24,853 bases of DNA from Ureibacillus thermophilus (lineage in GTDB: Bacteria; Bacillota; Bacilli; Bacillales_A; Planococcaceae), in assembly GCF_042657185.1 (NCBI RefSeq), contig NZ_JBHSNN010000058.1; one strand, 5' to 3'. The position numbers and the translations under genes are program-made. Within the stretch, counting starts at the first letter, position 1; each line of letters begins with the position of its first letter. The notes below the pieces were generated by a model. It ran no database searches, was not told the DNA's origin, and saw only the letters and a list, made by a program, of their open reading frames with translations. This document shows positions 6,463-15,424 of this stretch, piece after piece.

Positions 6463-6826
6463 TGGTGTGAAAGAATGAAGGGCAAATTTTGTTGTTGAGT
6501 GGCTTTCACTTGGTAAAATGATTTAAAATGATTGCCAAGTTGCTTGAAATAAAAAGCTTTTAATACTCTGGAAGGAGAGGGCTTATAAAATGAAATGAGA
6601 AATTCCCAATTAGATGTTCAATGTTCAGGAATATAACAAACGGATGATCAATTCAATTCAATAGGCTAAACTGCAAGAGGAAAACAATGTTTTAGTATGA
6701 ATTAGTTTCTTAGTTGTAGACAAAAATTTAAAAGTTAGAATAAAGTTTTTTGTTGTAAACGAATCAAAATAAGCATGGATGCAATAAAAAATTTCTGATC
6801 ATGCTTTAACTAAAATATGGAGATTG
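6463..6826. other. Gene-free stretch before the MATE gene
   Basis: AT-rich, no supported gene. A weak promoter candidate, TTGTAG (6714-6719) with TAGAAT (6736-6741) at 16 bases, lies about 85 bases before the MATE gene. An inverted repeat AAGCATG (6771-6777) / CATGCTT (6800-6806) lies in the presumed leader. No known riboswitch is recognised. Confidence 0.45.
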
Positions 6827-8203
6827 ATGAAGATGCAAAATAATCAAATATCATTAACAAAATCAATGATTTTCTTTCTAATTCCTGTTGCGTTTTCAAG
6901 CGTAATACAATCGTTAGGACAAATCATTTCAACAATAATAGTTGGACAAACTTTAGGTGAAGAATCCCTAGCAGCTATATCAGCATTCTTTCCTCTATTG
7001 TTCCTATTAATATCTTTTGCGATAGGCGTTGGGTCTGGGAGTTCGATATTAGTAGGTCAGGCATTTGGTGCTAAAAATATAGCGAAGCTAAAGGAAGTTG
7101 TTGGGGTTACTATTGGATTAACACTATTAATATCTGTAGTAGTTGCATTCGTTGGTGGCTTTTTCACAGAGGGTATTTTGAAATTAATGGGTACACCAGA
7201 AAATATTTTAGAAGAAAGTGCAAGCTACGCAAAAATATTATTTGTTACATTACCAATTATGTTTTTATATATGTGTTATACAACATTTATTCGTGGTACA
7301 GGAGATTCAAAAACACCTTTAATCTTCTTAATTGTAAGTATTATTGTCAATGTTGTATTGTTACCAATACTAATGTTTGGTTGGTTAGGGCTACCTGCAT
7401 TGGGATTAGATGGTGCAGCTTATGCCTTTGTACTTTCAAACTTAATAACATTTATATTACTATTGCTATACTTATCAAAAACTGGTCATATCATTAAATT
7501 AGATAAAGAAACAATCAAAAATATTCGAATTAAAGGGGACTTAGTAAAGAGTTTACTTAAACTAGCGATCCCTTCTAGTATTAGTATGATTGCAATTTCT
7601 ATGGCAGGGATAGCAGTAATATACTTTGTTAATCGATATGGTTCAAATGCGACTGCAGCGTATGGAATTGTGAATCAAATTGCAAGCTATGTTCAAATTC
7701 CTGGTATGTCAGTTTCAATCGCAATATCAGTGTTTGTAGCGCAAGCCATAGGAGCGGGGAAGCAAGAAAGCATAGAGAAAATTACCAAATTGGGGTTAAA
7801 GTTAAGTTATCTATTTGGAGGAATTCTAGTAATTGTTGTCTATTTATTTGCTGAACCTATCTTAAGAGTATTCTTAACAAGTCCAGAAACAATTGCTCTG
7901 GCAAAAGGCTTAATGTTTATTTCTTTTTGGAGTTATTTATTATTAGCTCATGTTCAAGTAATCTCTGCGACAATGCGTGCAACAGGGACAGTACTATGGC
8001 CAACTGTTATTTTAATCTCAACAATTTGGTTTATAGAAGTTCCATCTGCATATTTATTATCAACTCATACTTCACTTGGTATTTTTGGAATATGGCTAGC
8101 TTATCCGATATCATTCGCTGTGAATTTAATTCTGCAATATTTGTACTATAAACTTGTTTGGAAAAAGAAAACAATCACAGCTTTAGTATCTAGTGATCAT
8201 TAG
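6827..8203 (+). CDS. MATE-family multidrug efflux transporter
   Basis: A 458-residue integral membrane protein with about 12 helices arranged as two MatE halves. Recognisable stretches are FSSVIQSLGQIISTIIVGQT, FAIGVGSGSSILVGQAFGA, TFIRGTGDSKTPL and, in the second half, VNQIASYVQIPGMSVSIAI followed by FVAQAIGAGK. MATE proteins export cationic drugs and other organic compounds using a Na+ or H+ gradient. GGAG at 6819-6822 serves either the ATG at 6827 (4 bases away) or the one at 6833 (10 bases away); both give nearly the same protein. It is monocistronic, with a terminator at the end. The substrate cannot be told from sequence. Confidence 0.9.
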   Translation: MKMQNNQISLTKSMIFFLIPVAFSSVIQSLGQIISTIIVGQTLGEESLAAISAFFPLLFLLISFAIGVGSGSSILVGQAFGAKNIAKLKEVVGVTIGLTLLISVVVAFVGGFFTEGILKLMGTPENILEESASYAKILFVTLPIMFLYMCYTTFIRGTGDSKTPLIFLIVSIIVNVVLLPILMFGWLGLPALGLDGAAYAFVLSNLITFILLLLYLSKTGHIIKLDKETIKNIRIKGDLVKSLLKLAIPSSISMIAISMAGIAVIYFVNRYGSNATAAYGIVNQIASYVQIPGMSVSIAISVFVAQAIGAGKQESIEKITKLGLKLSYLFGGILVIVVYLFAEPILRVFLTSPETIALAKGLMFISFWSYLLLAHVQVISATMRATGTVLWPTVILISTIWFIEVPSAYLLSTHTSLGIFGIWLAYPISFAVNLILQYLYYKLVWKKKTITALVSSDH

Positions 8204-8292
8204 AATTTTCAAAGAGTTCTTCAAGAAGTATAAAAAATGGTTGCCATAATTTTACTTAACTAAAATAGTACAAGTGATGATAAAAAAGGAAT

Positions 8293-8345
8293 AGAGGCAG
8301 ATATAGTCTCTAAAAGTGTAGATTATATCTGCCTCTTTGTATTGA
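8293..8345. terminator. Bidirectional terminator between convergent genes
   Basis: AGAGGCAGATATA (8293-8305) pairs perfectly with TATATCTGCCTCT (8324-8336); further pairs extend the stem to about 16 bp. A-rich sequence precedes it and TTTGTATT follows. It ends the MATE transcript and probably also the minus-strand lipoprotein transcript. Confidence 0.85.
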
Positions 8346-8375
8346 TGAATTAAAATATTAAGCTAGAAACATCCT

Positions 8376-8891
8376 TTAACTCTCTTCAACGTTTATAACG
8401 AGTTCCTCAAATAATTGATCATTAAAATATATTTTTAATTTCCATAATCCACTTGTAGGGAACATCATAGATGATGGAATATGAGAATCTGCGCCGTTAT
8501 TCGGGCTAATGGAAACATTAGAGTATTGCCAAACTGTATTATTGCCAGATAGCAGCACGGGATGTTCTTTTCCGTCTTTATCAATGCCAACTACTTTAAA
8601 ATCACCGCTGATTTTATCTTCCTCTCCCCAAAAATGCCACATAGATTTATTCGGTTGATTTGCAATAAACCTTGTTGCGACTGCTTCACCTTCGTTACCC
8701 GATCCAACCAAAATTCCCACCTTACCTTCTTTCCCAATCAATACATACTCACCCTTTGTCCCGTCATGAAAAGTCACGGGTAATGTAAAAGTAGGGCTTT
8801 CCTCTAACTTTTTGTCTTCTTCAACATTTTTACAACCGACAAGAGTCATTAACAATAGTACAGAAATCCACATCATGATTTTATTCCTCAT
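8376..8891 (-). CDS. Small lipoprotein, DUF4871-like
   Basis: A 171-residue precursor with a short basic N terminus, a hydrophobic stretch (WISVLLLMTLVGC) and a lipobox with C20. It should be lipid-anchored on the outer face of the cytoplasmic membrane. The mature part looks like a beta-rich extracellular domain ending in PTSGLWKLKIYFNDQLFEEL. As I recall this matches the DUF4871 family of bacillar lipoproteins (for example B. subtilis YhfM); that assignment is from memory. GGGAG lies about 8 bases before the ATG. It stands alone between two terminators and its function is unknown. Confidence 0.8.
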   Translation of the reverse strand: MRNKIMMWISVLLLMTLVGCKNVEEDKKLEESPTFTLPVTFHDGTKGEYVLIGKEGKVGILVGSGNEGEAVATRFIANQPNKSMWHFWGEEDKISGDFKVVGIDKDGKEHPVLLSGNNTVWQYSNVSISPNNGADSHIPSSMMFPTSGLWKLKIYFNDQLFEELVINVEES

Positions 8892-9061
8892 ATGACTCTC
8901 CCTTTATTAGCTTGAAATAAACGACATTTTATATTACTTTCAACATTTTTACTAATATTCCTTCTTATTTAATCAGTCGGATGCCGAATGCCAAGCCTCT
9001 TAGAGCGGAAAATAAATAAAAGATTTTCATAGCCTCTTCTTTCCGTCAAGTACTCCCAAAA

Positions 9062-9107
9062 AACAAAAAAAGGCCTAAGGGGATTTAGGGCCCCTTAAGC
9101 CTTTTTT
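9062..9107. terminator. Terminator of the opp operon
   Basis: TAAGGGG (9076-9082) pairs with CCCCTTA (9091-9097), then after one mismatch AGGC (9071-9074) with GCCT (9099-9102). A-runs flank the left side and T-runs the right, so it can work on both strands. It lies directly after the oppF stop codon on the minus strand. Confidence 0.85.
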
Positions 9108-9117
9108 CCTCTAAGCC

Positions 9118-10044
9118 CTACAGCTTTGCTTGTTTTACCCATTTATTGACTTGTTCATCCGTACCGTAAACAAAATGATTTGGCAATGGCTCATGCATTT
9201 TAGCTGTATCCGGTGTTTCTTCATGGACATAAGGAATTCGTTTCCGTTTTCTTTCCAAAATCGGATCTGGAAGAGGAACAGCGGATAATAAAGATTTTGT
9301 ATATGGATGAATTGGGTTGTTGTAAATTTCGTCTGCATCGCCCAATTCCATAATTTTTCCCCGATACATAACCGCAATTCGATCGCTGATATATTTGACC
9401 ATCGATAAATCATGGGCAATAAATAAATAAGTCAAATTTCGTTCCTTTTGCAGATCTTTTAGCAAATTGACTACTTGCGCTTGAATGGAAACGTCGAGAG
9501 CGGAAATCGGCTCATCGGCGATAATGAAGCTTGGATCTAAACTTAACGCTCTAGCAATTCCGATTCGTTGTCTTTGGCCACCGGAAAATTCATGTGGATA
9601 TCGTGTCATATGTTCACGATTTAAGCCAACTGCTTCCAATAAAGAAATAATCTTTTCTTGACGTTCTGCTTTGTTTTTATATAGGCCGTGGATATCAAAT
9701 CCTTCGCTGATGATTTCACCAGCTGTCATCCGCGGGTTCAGTGAAGCATATGGGTCTTGGAAAATCATTTGTATTTCCCGTTTTAATTGCTTTTGTTCTT
9801 TTTTTGATTTGATTTGATGAACATTTTTTCCTTTGAAAATCACTTCGCCGCCAGTAATGTTATAGAGTCCGATAATGGAGCGGCCTGTAGTGGATTTCCC
9901 GCAGCCAGATTCACCAACGAGGCCTAATGTTTCACCTTCAAAAATATGAAAACTAATGCCGTCAACAGCTTTTATTGGATTGGAAGGAGAGCCGAAATAT
10001 TGAGTTAAGTTTTTTACTTCCAAAATTTTATTCTCTTTATTCAC
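9118..10044 (-). CDS. oppF: Oligopeptide ABC transporter ATPase OppF
   Basis: A 308-residue ABC ATPase: Walker A GESGCGKST, Q-loop MIFQDPYASLNPR, signature FSGGQRQRIGIARAL, Walker B FIIADEP, D-loop SALD and H-loop AHDLSMVKYI. The C-terminal oligopeptide-transporter extension (HPYTKSLLSAVPLPDP) is present. It pairs with OppD on the cytoplasmic side to power peptide import. The GTG start at 10044 has AAGGAGG nine bases upstream, located inside oppD; the two genes overlap by 8 bases, consistent with translational coupling. Last gene of oppABCDF. Confidence 0.94.
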   Translation of the reverse strand: MNKENKILEVKNLTQYFGSPSNPIKAVDGISFHIFEGETLGLVGESGCGKSTTGRSIIGLYNITGGEVIFKGKNVHQIKSKKEQKQLKREIQMIFQDPYASLNPRMTAGEIISEGFDIHGLYKNKAERQEKIISLLEAVGLNREHMTRYPHEFSGGQRQRIGIARALSLDPSFIIADEPISALDVSIQAQVVNLLKDLQKERNLTYLFIAHDLSMVKYISDRIAVMYRGKIMELGDADEIYNNPIHPYTKSLLSAVPLPDPILERKRKRIPYVHEETPDTAKMHEPLPNHFVYGTDEQVNKWVKQAKL

Positions 10045-11089
10045 CTAATCCAGCCTCCTTCTTATATCTTTCCATTCTTCTTACGATTGGCTCAGGAATG
10101 TCGATTTTCGGTGCATATTCATGCAATAGCCATGTTTTAGCATAATGTGTATCGGATACTTTAAACATTGGAGGTTCTTTTTCAAAATCGATGGCCAATG
10201 CATATTTGTTCCGAGGTGCAAAGGCATCACCTTTTGGCGGATTAGTCAAATCAGGTGGAGAACCTGGAATCGCATACAATCTTTCATCACTTTTGTTATT
10301 TAGATCAGGCATGGAGCCAAGAAGTCCCCAAGTGTATGGATGTTTTGGATTGTAGAAAATATCGTTGACCGTTCCGTATTCCACAATTTGTCCTGCATAC
10401 ATAACCGCCACCCGATCGGCGACATTTGCTACAACCCCTAAATCATGGGTAATAAAAATAATAGATGTTTTATGTTTTTTTTGAAGTTCCTTTAATAATT
10501 CCAATATTTGCGCTTGAATCGTCACGTCAAGGGCTGTTGTCGGTTCATCGGCAATCAATAATTTCGGATCAGCCGCAAGCGCAATGGCGATAACAACACG
10601 CTGTCTCATACCGCCGCTAAATTCATGTGGATATTGGCTGAACCGTTTTTCTGGCATTGGAATGCCGACTTGGCGAAGCAATTCAATTGCTCTTTCTTTT
10701 GCTTCTTGCTTTGAAACTTTTTTATGTTTTAAAATTACTTCCATAATTTGTTTTCCAACACGGATAGTTGGGTTTAAAGCAGTCATTGGATCTTGGAAAA
10801 TCATCGCAATCTCATTGCCACGAATTTTGGACATTTCTTTATCGGAAAGGGGAATTAAATCTTTTCCTTCGAATAAGATTTGACCATCCGCATATATTCC
10901 TGGTGGCTGCGGAATCAATTTCATAATGGCATTGGTTGTCACACTTTTACCCGAACCGGATTCGCCAACAATTGCCAAAGTTTCCCCTTCATATAATGTA
11001 AAATCAACGCCACGTACTGCTTGAACAAGCCCTGCGTATGTTTTGAAGTTGATTTTTAAATTCTTTACTTCGAGTAATGGTTTATTCAT
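10037..11089 (-). CDS. oppD: Oligopeptide ABC transporter ATPase OppD
   Basis: A 350-residue ABC ATPase: Walker A GESGSGKSVT, Q-loop MIFQDPMTALNPT, signature FSGGMRQRVVIAIAL, Walker B LLIADEPTTALD and H-loop THDLGVVA. The C-terminal extension reads PPKGDAFAPRNKYA where many OppD/DppD proteins have cysteines (GCPFAPRC-type); the cysteines linked to an iron-sulfur cluster in some relatives are absent. It forms the heterodimeric motor with OppF. The ATG has AAAGGGGTGG upstream and the gap from oppC is 14 bases. Confidence 0.94.
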   Translation of the reverse strand: MNKPLLEVKNLKINFKTYAGLVQAVRGVDFTLYEGETLAIVGESGSGKSVTTNAIMKLIPQPPGIYADGQILFEGKDLIPLSDKEMSKIRGNEIAMIFQDPMTALNPTIRVGKQIMEVILKHKKVSKQEAKERAIELLRQVGIPMPEKRFSQYPHEFSGGMRQRVVIAIALAADPKLLIADEPTTALDVTIQAQILELLKELQKKHKTSIIFITHDLGVVANVADRVAVMYAGQIVEYGTVNDIFYNPKHPYTWGLLGSMPDLNNKSDERLYAIPGSPPDLTNPPKGDAFAPRNKYALAIDFEKEPPMFKVSDTHYAKTWLLHEYAPKIDIPEPIVRRMERYKKEAGLGE

Positions 11090-11103
11090 GCTTCCACCCC
11101 TTT

Positions 11104-12039
11104 CTATTTGCGTAATTTTGGATCAAGTGCATCGCGCAAACCATCACCAACGGCATTAAAAGCAAAGATCGTTAAAGAAATTAAGAAAGCAGGGAAGAAT
11201 AAACGCCAAGGGGCTACACGTAAACCGCCCATACCTTCTGATGCCATTGTACCCCAGCTGGCAATTGGTTGGTTTACTCCTAAACCTAAAAAGCTTAAGA
11301 ACGATTCTGTGAAGATGGCGCTTGGAATTGTTAATGTCATCGTTACAAGAATTGCACCTAAAGCATTTGGGATAATGTGGCGGATAATTAAATGCCAATT
11401 TCTTGCGCCAAGAGTTCTCGATGCTAGTACGAATTCACGGTTTTTAATGGATAACACTTCACCGCGGACAATCCGTGCCATGTTGATCCAACCGGTAATC
11501 GATAAAGCGATAATCATCGGTAAAAGACCTTGTTCCATTACTACCAATAAAATGATTACCACTAAAAGATAAGGGATAGCAGATAAAATATCGACAATCC
11601 GCATCATAATATCATCTACACGTCCGCCAATAAGTCCAGAAATGCTTCCCCATAAAACGCCAATGATTAAATCAATAATGGCAGCTGTGATACCGATAAA
11701 TAATGAAATGCGGGCACCAAACCATACACGAACAAAAATATCCCGCCCTAAATCATCTGTTCCAAACCAATGTTCCTTTGAAGGAGCTGCATTATAAACA
11801 CCTAATTGATCGCGATAACTGTATTGCGACAGTTCAGGAACAAATATCGCAAACAGTGTAATGAGGAATAAAATGATAACACCTGTAACCGCCAATTTAT
11901 TTTGGGTAAAGCGGAGGAATACTTCTTTCCAGAACGATACAGGCTTTTTTGCCAATTTATCGCCTTCTTCCAACCGCGGTCCGACTACTGTAAACATTTC
12001 AGGAGTTAAATTGTTGGTCGTTTCATGCTGTTTTACCAT
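11104..12039 (-). CDS. oppC: Oligopeptide ABC transporter permease OppC
   Basis: A 311-residue inner permease. A cytoplasmic N terminus of about 40 residues leads to a first helix (LAVTGVIILFLITLFAIFVP), an extracellular stretch with HWFGTDDLGRD, then five further helices. The coupling EAA-like loop is VLASRTLGARNWHLIIRHII. With OppB it forms the membrane channel. Its ATG overlaps the oppB stop codon (TAATG) and its ribosome site GGAGGAG lies in oppB, so translation is coupled. Confidence 0.94.
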   Translation of the reverse strand: MVKQHETTNNLTPEMFTVVGPRLEEGDKLAKKPVSFWKEVFLRFTQNKLAVTGVIILFLITLFAIFVPELSQYSYRDQLGVYNAAPSKEHWFGTDDLGRDIFVRVWFGARISLFIGITAAIIDLIIGVLWGSISGLIGGRVDDIMMRIVDILSAIPYLLVVIILLVVMEQGLLPMIIALSITGWINMARIVRGEVLSIKNREFVLASRTLGARNWHLIIRHIIPNALGAILVTMTLTIPSAIFTESFLSFLGLGVNQPIASWGTMASEGMGGLRVAPWRLFFPAFLISLTIFAFNAVGDGLRDALDPKLRK

Positions 12040-12971
12040 TATTTCTTTGCTCCTCCTTTCAATTTAATGCGCGGGTCAATGATAGTGTATAAGATGTCTA
12101 CGATTAATACAGCGAGCATTAAAATAATTGCATAGAATACGGTTGTTCCCATAATGACTGTATAATCACGGTTTGTGATACTTTGAACGAAATGTCTACC
12201 TAATCCAGGAATGGCAAAAATTTGCTCTATAACAAAACTTCCTGTTACAACACCGGCTGTTAAGGGCCCTAAATAAGTAATAACCGGCATTAATGCATTA
12301 CGCAAAGTATGCTTAAAAGTGATTGTCCATTTGCCAAGCCCTTTGGCACGGGCTAATTTCACATATTCACTGTTGTTTTGTTCCAACATGCTGGAACGGA
12401 CCAATTTTGCGATATACCCCGCATGTGTCAAAGCGATTGCCAACGCTGGCAGAACTGAGTATTTAAAGCCGTTCCACCCGGCAACAGGGAATAGGCCCAA
12501 TTTTAAAGAGATGAAGTATTGCATTAATCCGGCCATAACGAATGAGGGGATTGAAATGCCCAAAACCGCGATGGTCGTTGCAAAATAATCAATCACGCGG
12601 TTATGGTAAAGGGCCGCAATAATGCCAAGTAATACACCGATTCCAACCGCTAAAAACATGGCTTCAAGTCCAAGAGATAACGAAACCGGGAACCCATCGG
12701 CAATAATATCGTTCGTGGAGCGGTTTTTATATTTCATGGACTCGCCAAAGTCAAACGTCAACGTATTGAGTAAATAATCCTTATATTGAATATACCAAGG
12801 ATTATCTAATCCATATTTCGCTCTTAAATTTGCTTCAATTTCAGGTGGAAAATCCTTTTCACTTGCAAAAGGATTACCAGGTGCAGCCTTCATTAAGAAA
12901 AAGGTTGCCGTGATGATAATTAATAACGCAATGAACATAAGAACAATTCTTTTGAGAATGTACTTCAGCAA
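12039..12971 (-). CDS. oppB: Oligopeptide ABC transporter permease OppB
   Basis: A 310-residue permease. It starts MLKYILKRIVLMFIALLIII, typical of the OppB/DppB type, followed by about five more helices and the coupling loop SEYVKLARAKGLGKWTITFK. The start is TTG at 12971, supported by AAAGGAGGGAG seven bases upstream and by the family N terminus. It follows oppA after a terminator-like hairpin, so it and the genes after it are probably made in smaller amounts than the binding protein. Confidence 0.93.
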   Translation of the reverse strand: MLKYILKRIVLMFIALLIIITATFFLMKAAPGNPFASEKDFPPEIEANLRAKYGLDNPWYIQYKDYLLNTLTFDFGESMKYKNRSTNDIIADGFPVSLSLGLEAMFLAVGIGVLLGIIAALYHNRVIDYFATTIAVLGISIPSFVMAGLMQYFISLKLGLFPVAGWNGFKYSVLPALAIALTHAGYIAKLVRSSMLEQNNSEYVKLARAKGLGKWTITFKHTLRNALMPVITYLGPLTAGVVTGSFVIEQIFAIPGLGRHFVQSITNRDYTVIMGTTVFYAIILMLAVLIVDILYTIIDPRIKLKGGAKK

Positions 12972-13008
12972 AGCGCTCCCTCCTTTATCTAAAAATTCTG
13001 TATAGTCC

Positions 13009-13062
13009 TAAAAAATAGTGAAAGGCTGCTATGAATCAATACAATCGATTTCAGCAGCCTTT
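13009..13062 (-). terminator. Attenuating terminator between oppA and oppB
   Basis: AAAGGCTGCT (13021-13030) pairs perfectly with AGCAGCCTTT (13053-13062), with further pairing inside. On the minus strand the stem is followed by CACTATTTTTT. Partial read-through would give more OppA than OppBCDF, the usual ratio for a binding-protein-dependent importer. Confidence 0.85.
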
Positions 13063-13098
13063 ACAACTATGAACCTAGAATTTAATTACACCAATTTA

Positions 13099-14730
13099 TT
13101 ATTCAACATCTACATATTTTAAGTAAATATTACCTAAAATATCTGTCTCCATGTTTTTCACATAGTCTTTAGCAACACTTAGGTTAGTGTAGTAGTAAAT
13201 TGGTGCAACCGGCATTTCTTCAATAATAATCGCTTCTGCTTGTTTTAATAATTCTAAACGTTTTTCTGGATCAGTTTCTTTGTTAGATTCTCTTAATAGT
13301 CTTGTATATTCTGGGTTTTCCCAACCTGTATCGTTGTTACCGTTTTGAGCAGAATCATATTGTTCTAGGAATGTATAAGCATCGTTGTAGTCTGCAATCC
13401 AACCTAAACGTCCAACTTGGTAATCTAAATTTGACAATTTGTCTAAGTAAACTTGCCATTCAGAGTTGTCAAGCGTTGCATTGATGCCTAAGTTTTTACG
13501 CCAATTTTCTTGAATGAACTGAGCGATTGCTGCGTGAGCTTCACTCGTGTTAAATGAAATTGTGATTTTTAAATCTTCTGGTTTGCTGATTCCTAGCTCT
13601 TTCATACCTTGTTCAAGAGCTTTTTTCGCTTCTTCTACATCATTGTCTTTGAAGTAGCCGCGATCTTCTTCAAAGCCTTTAATCGCTACAGGAACCATAC
13701 CTAATGCAGGTTTTTGTTCACCTTTTGTAATGTTGTCAATCAATGATTGACGGTCAATTGCAAGTGCTAATGCACGACGGATATTTTTGTTTTTAAGAAT
13801 TTCATCTGTTGTATTAAATTTGTATACATAGATGGCTGCATAGTCTTTGATTTTTAAAATACCTTCTGATTTGTATTGGTCAATTGCATCTAAAGCTACT
13901 GTTTGGAATGGAGAACCTAAGAAGTCAATTTCCCCATTATCAAACATAGTTGTTGCTGTTTGTTCAGATTCAACCATTGTAATATTTACTTTTTCAAGTG
14001 CTACATTTGCAGCATCCCAGTAATCTGGGTTTTTCTTCAATGTGATATCTTTGTTATGATTCCAAGAATCAAGCAAGAATGGACCGTTTGTTACATAATC
14101 TTCTCCAGCTTCTGTGTACCATTTTGGATTTTTCTCAGCTACATTTTTATTAACTGGGAAGTATGTTTTAAATGCTAACATTTCTAAGAAATAAGGTGTT
14201 GGTTGTTCCAATGTAACAACTAAAGTTTTATCGTCTTCTACTTTAATACCAACATCTTCAACTTTCGCTTTACCTTTGTTGTAAGCTTCTGCGTTTTTGA
14301 TTGGGTAAAGCATAGAAGCATATTCGGAAGCGTTTTCAGGATTTAATACCCACTTCCAAGCATATTCAAAGTCATATGCTGTTACAGGATCTCCGTTTGA
14401 CCATTTTGCATCGCGTAATTTGATTGTGTAAGTTATTTGGTCATCGCTGATGGAAATGTCTTCTGCTGCTGCATTCACAATTTCGTCACCTTGACGAGTT
14501 GTTAAGCCTTCAAATACGTTATTTAGAATTGCGGAAGAAGTAGAATCTGTCGCAAGTCCTGGATGTAAGGAAGGCGGCTCAGAAGCGATGACTAAATTAA
14601 GTTCTTTTGAACGAGAAGTTTCTTTTCCTTCACCTTCGTTTTTGTTTTCTTCTTTGCTGCCGCTGCAGGCACTTAGCACTAAAGTAAGTGTGAATAGTGC
14701 TGCTAATAAGAGCCAAAACTTCTTTTTCAT
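13099..14730 (-). CDS. oppA: Oligopeptide-binding lipoprotein OppA
   Basis: A 543-residue precursor of the SBP_bac_5 family, the peptide-binding component. The signal peptide (MKKKFWLLLAALFTLTLVLS) ends in lipobox LSAC with C22, so it is membrane-anchored outside the cell. Family features include SEPPSLHPGLATDSTS, DAKWSNGDPVTAYDFEYAW and RRALALAIDRQSLIDNITKG. The ATG at 14730 is chosen because GGAGGGG lies about 8 bases upstream and the signal peptide begins there; a frame-opening ATG at 14751 is rejected. It heads the oppABCDF operon, the B. subtilis order. Length is close to the usual 545. Confidence 0.93.
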   Translation of the reverse strand: MKKKFWLLLAALFTLTLVLSACSGSKEENKNEGEGKETSRSKELNLVIASEPPSLHPGLATDSTSSAILNNVFEGLTTRQGDEIVNAAAEDISISDDQITYTIKLRDAKWSNGDPVTAYDFEYAWKWVLNPENASEYASMLYPIKNAEAYNKGKAKVEDVGIKVEDDKTLVVTLEQPTPYFLEMLAFKTYFPVNKNVAEKNPKWYTEAGEDYVTNGPFLLDSWNHNKDITLKKNPDYWDAANVALEKVNITMVESEQTATTMFDNGEIDFLGSPFQTVALDAIDQYKSEGILKIKDYAAIYVYKFNTTDEILKNKNIRRALALAIDRQSLIDNITKGEQKPALGMVPVAIKGFEEDRGYFKDNDVEEAKKALEQGMKELGISKPEDLKITISFNTSEAHAAIAQFIQENWRKNLGINATLDNSEWQVYLDKLSNLDYQVGRLGWIADYNDAYTFLEQYDSAQNGNNDTGWENPEYTRLLRESNKETDPEKRLELLKQAEAIIIEEMPVAPIYYYTNLSVAKDYVKNMETDILGNIYLKYVDVE

Positions 14731-14757
14731 TTTTTCCCCTCCATTAATCATTTTAAA

Positions 14758-14799
14758 AAATTTCAGAAAAAATATGGACGTGCCATTTTTCTGAAATTT
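14758..14799. promoter_or_regulatory. Two CodY-box-like sites forming a palindrome in the oppA leader
   Basis: AAATTTCAGAAAAAA (14758-14772) matches the CodY box AATTTTCWGAAAATT at 12 of 15 positions and ATTTTTCTGAAATTT (14785-14799) at 13 of 15. They lie 28 to 69 bases before the oppA start. Together they form a long inverted repeat with a TGG/CCA inner stem; on the minus strand its RNA would be a hairpin followed by TTTTTT. CodY repression of peptide import genes is well known in this group. It could also act as a leader hairpin. Confidence 0.6.
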
Positions 14800-14811
14800 G
14801 CATGCTCGATA

Positions 14812-14843
14812 ATCATAATATCAAACTTTTTTGTTAAAATAAA
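14812..14843 (-). promoter_or_regulatory. Weak promoter candidate for oppA
   Basis: On the minus strand TTTATT (14843-14838), 17 bases, TATTAT (14820-14815); an overlapping TATGAT is also possible. The -35 is poor. Copies of ATCAAACT in both orientations flank the region (14820-14828 and 14908-14925) and may be regulator sites. Confidence 0.35.
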
Positions 14844-15144
14844 TACTTTTTTAATTCTCTGGAAGATTTGAAAATATCTATTTTTTTAAAAATTATTTTC
14901 AACTATTAAAGTTTGATAGTTTGATATGACATAACATTCAGTGGGATTTCTCTTTTGATTTGGATAGGGAGATAATTAGTTAAATATAGAAAGCTAAAAA
15001 AATTTTATATAAATAGTTTTTTTGATGTAATCTATTGATGAAATTTAATATGTAGGAGATGGGAAGAGGATTAAGGGAGTTTAAAAAGAGTGTACTCCGG
15101 GTTGTTGAAATTGTAAATAACGGAAAAAGTTCCCTGTTACCGAT
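14844..15144. other. Gene-free stretch between oppA and a broken regulator pair
   Basis: AT-rich sequence with no supported gene on either strand. It holds the ATCAAACT-type repeats noted for the oppA promoter and a short palindrome GGAGT/ACTCC near 15078-15100. Confidence 0.45.
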
Positions 15145-15191
15145 TAAAAATGAAAACCAAACGGCCTAGAGACAAGCTAAACTGTTTGGTT
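15145..15191 (-). terminator. Terminator after the broken XRE-regulator gene
   Basis: AACCAAAC (15155-15162) pairs with GTTTGGTT (15184-15191); on the minus strand the stem is followed by TTCATTTTTAAT. Confidence 0.65.
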
Positions 15192-15208
15192 GTATTTTCC
15201 ATTAGAAT

Positions 15209-15413
15209 TTACTTCTCTTCCAACTCTTCCTCATCCTCCACATATTCCAAAATATCGCCGGGTTAGCAATTTAATGCTTTGCAAATGGCGTTTAATGTGG
15301 AGAGGCGAATGGCTTTTACTTTTCCAGTTTTTAAATTGGATAAATTTACAATGTAATTCGTTTAATTGCATTTTCCGATCTGCAAGTACCCAATCTAATC
15401 TTACAATAATCAT
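15209..15413 (-). pseudogene. XRE-family small regulator (YozG-like), broken
   Basis: The minus strand starts MIIVRLDWVLADRKMQLNEL, the N terminus of a small helix-turn-helix regulator of about 70 residues. The frame is then lost; in the next frame it continues VNLSNLKTGKVKAIRLSTLN, then AICKALNC, a TAA stop where relatives have Gln or similar, then PGDILEYVEDEEELEEK. A few residues of the helix-turn-helix are missing at the shift. So there is one indel with a small deletion and one in-frame stop. It lies 11 bases after the DUF2975 gene; such pairs (yoaS/yozG in B. subtilis) are common. Confidence 0.8.
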
Positions 15414-15424
15414 GTTTTCACATC

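Noticed and set aside
11108..11572. 154-codon plus-strand frame
   Set aside because: Antisense shadow of oppC, with no ribosome site.
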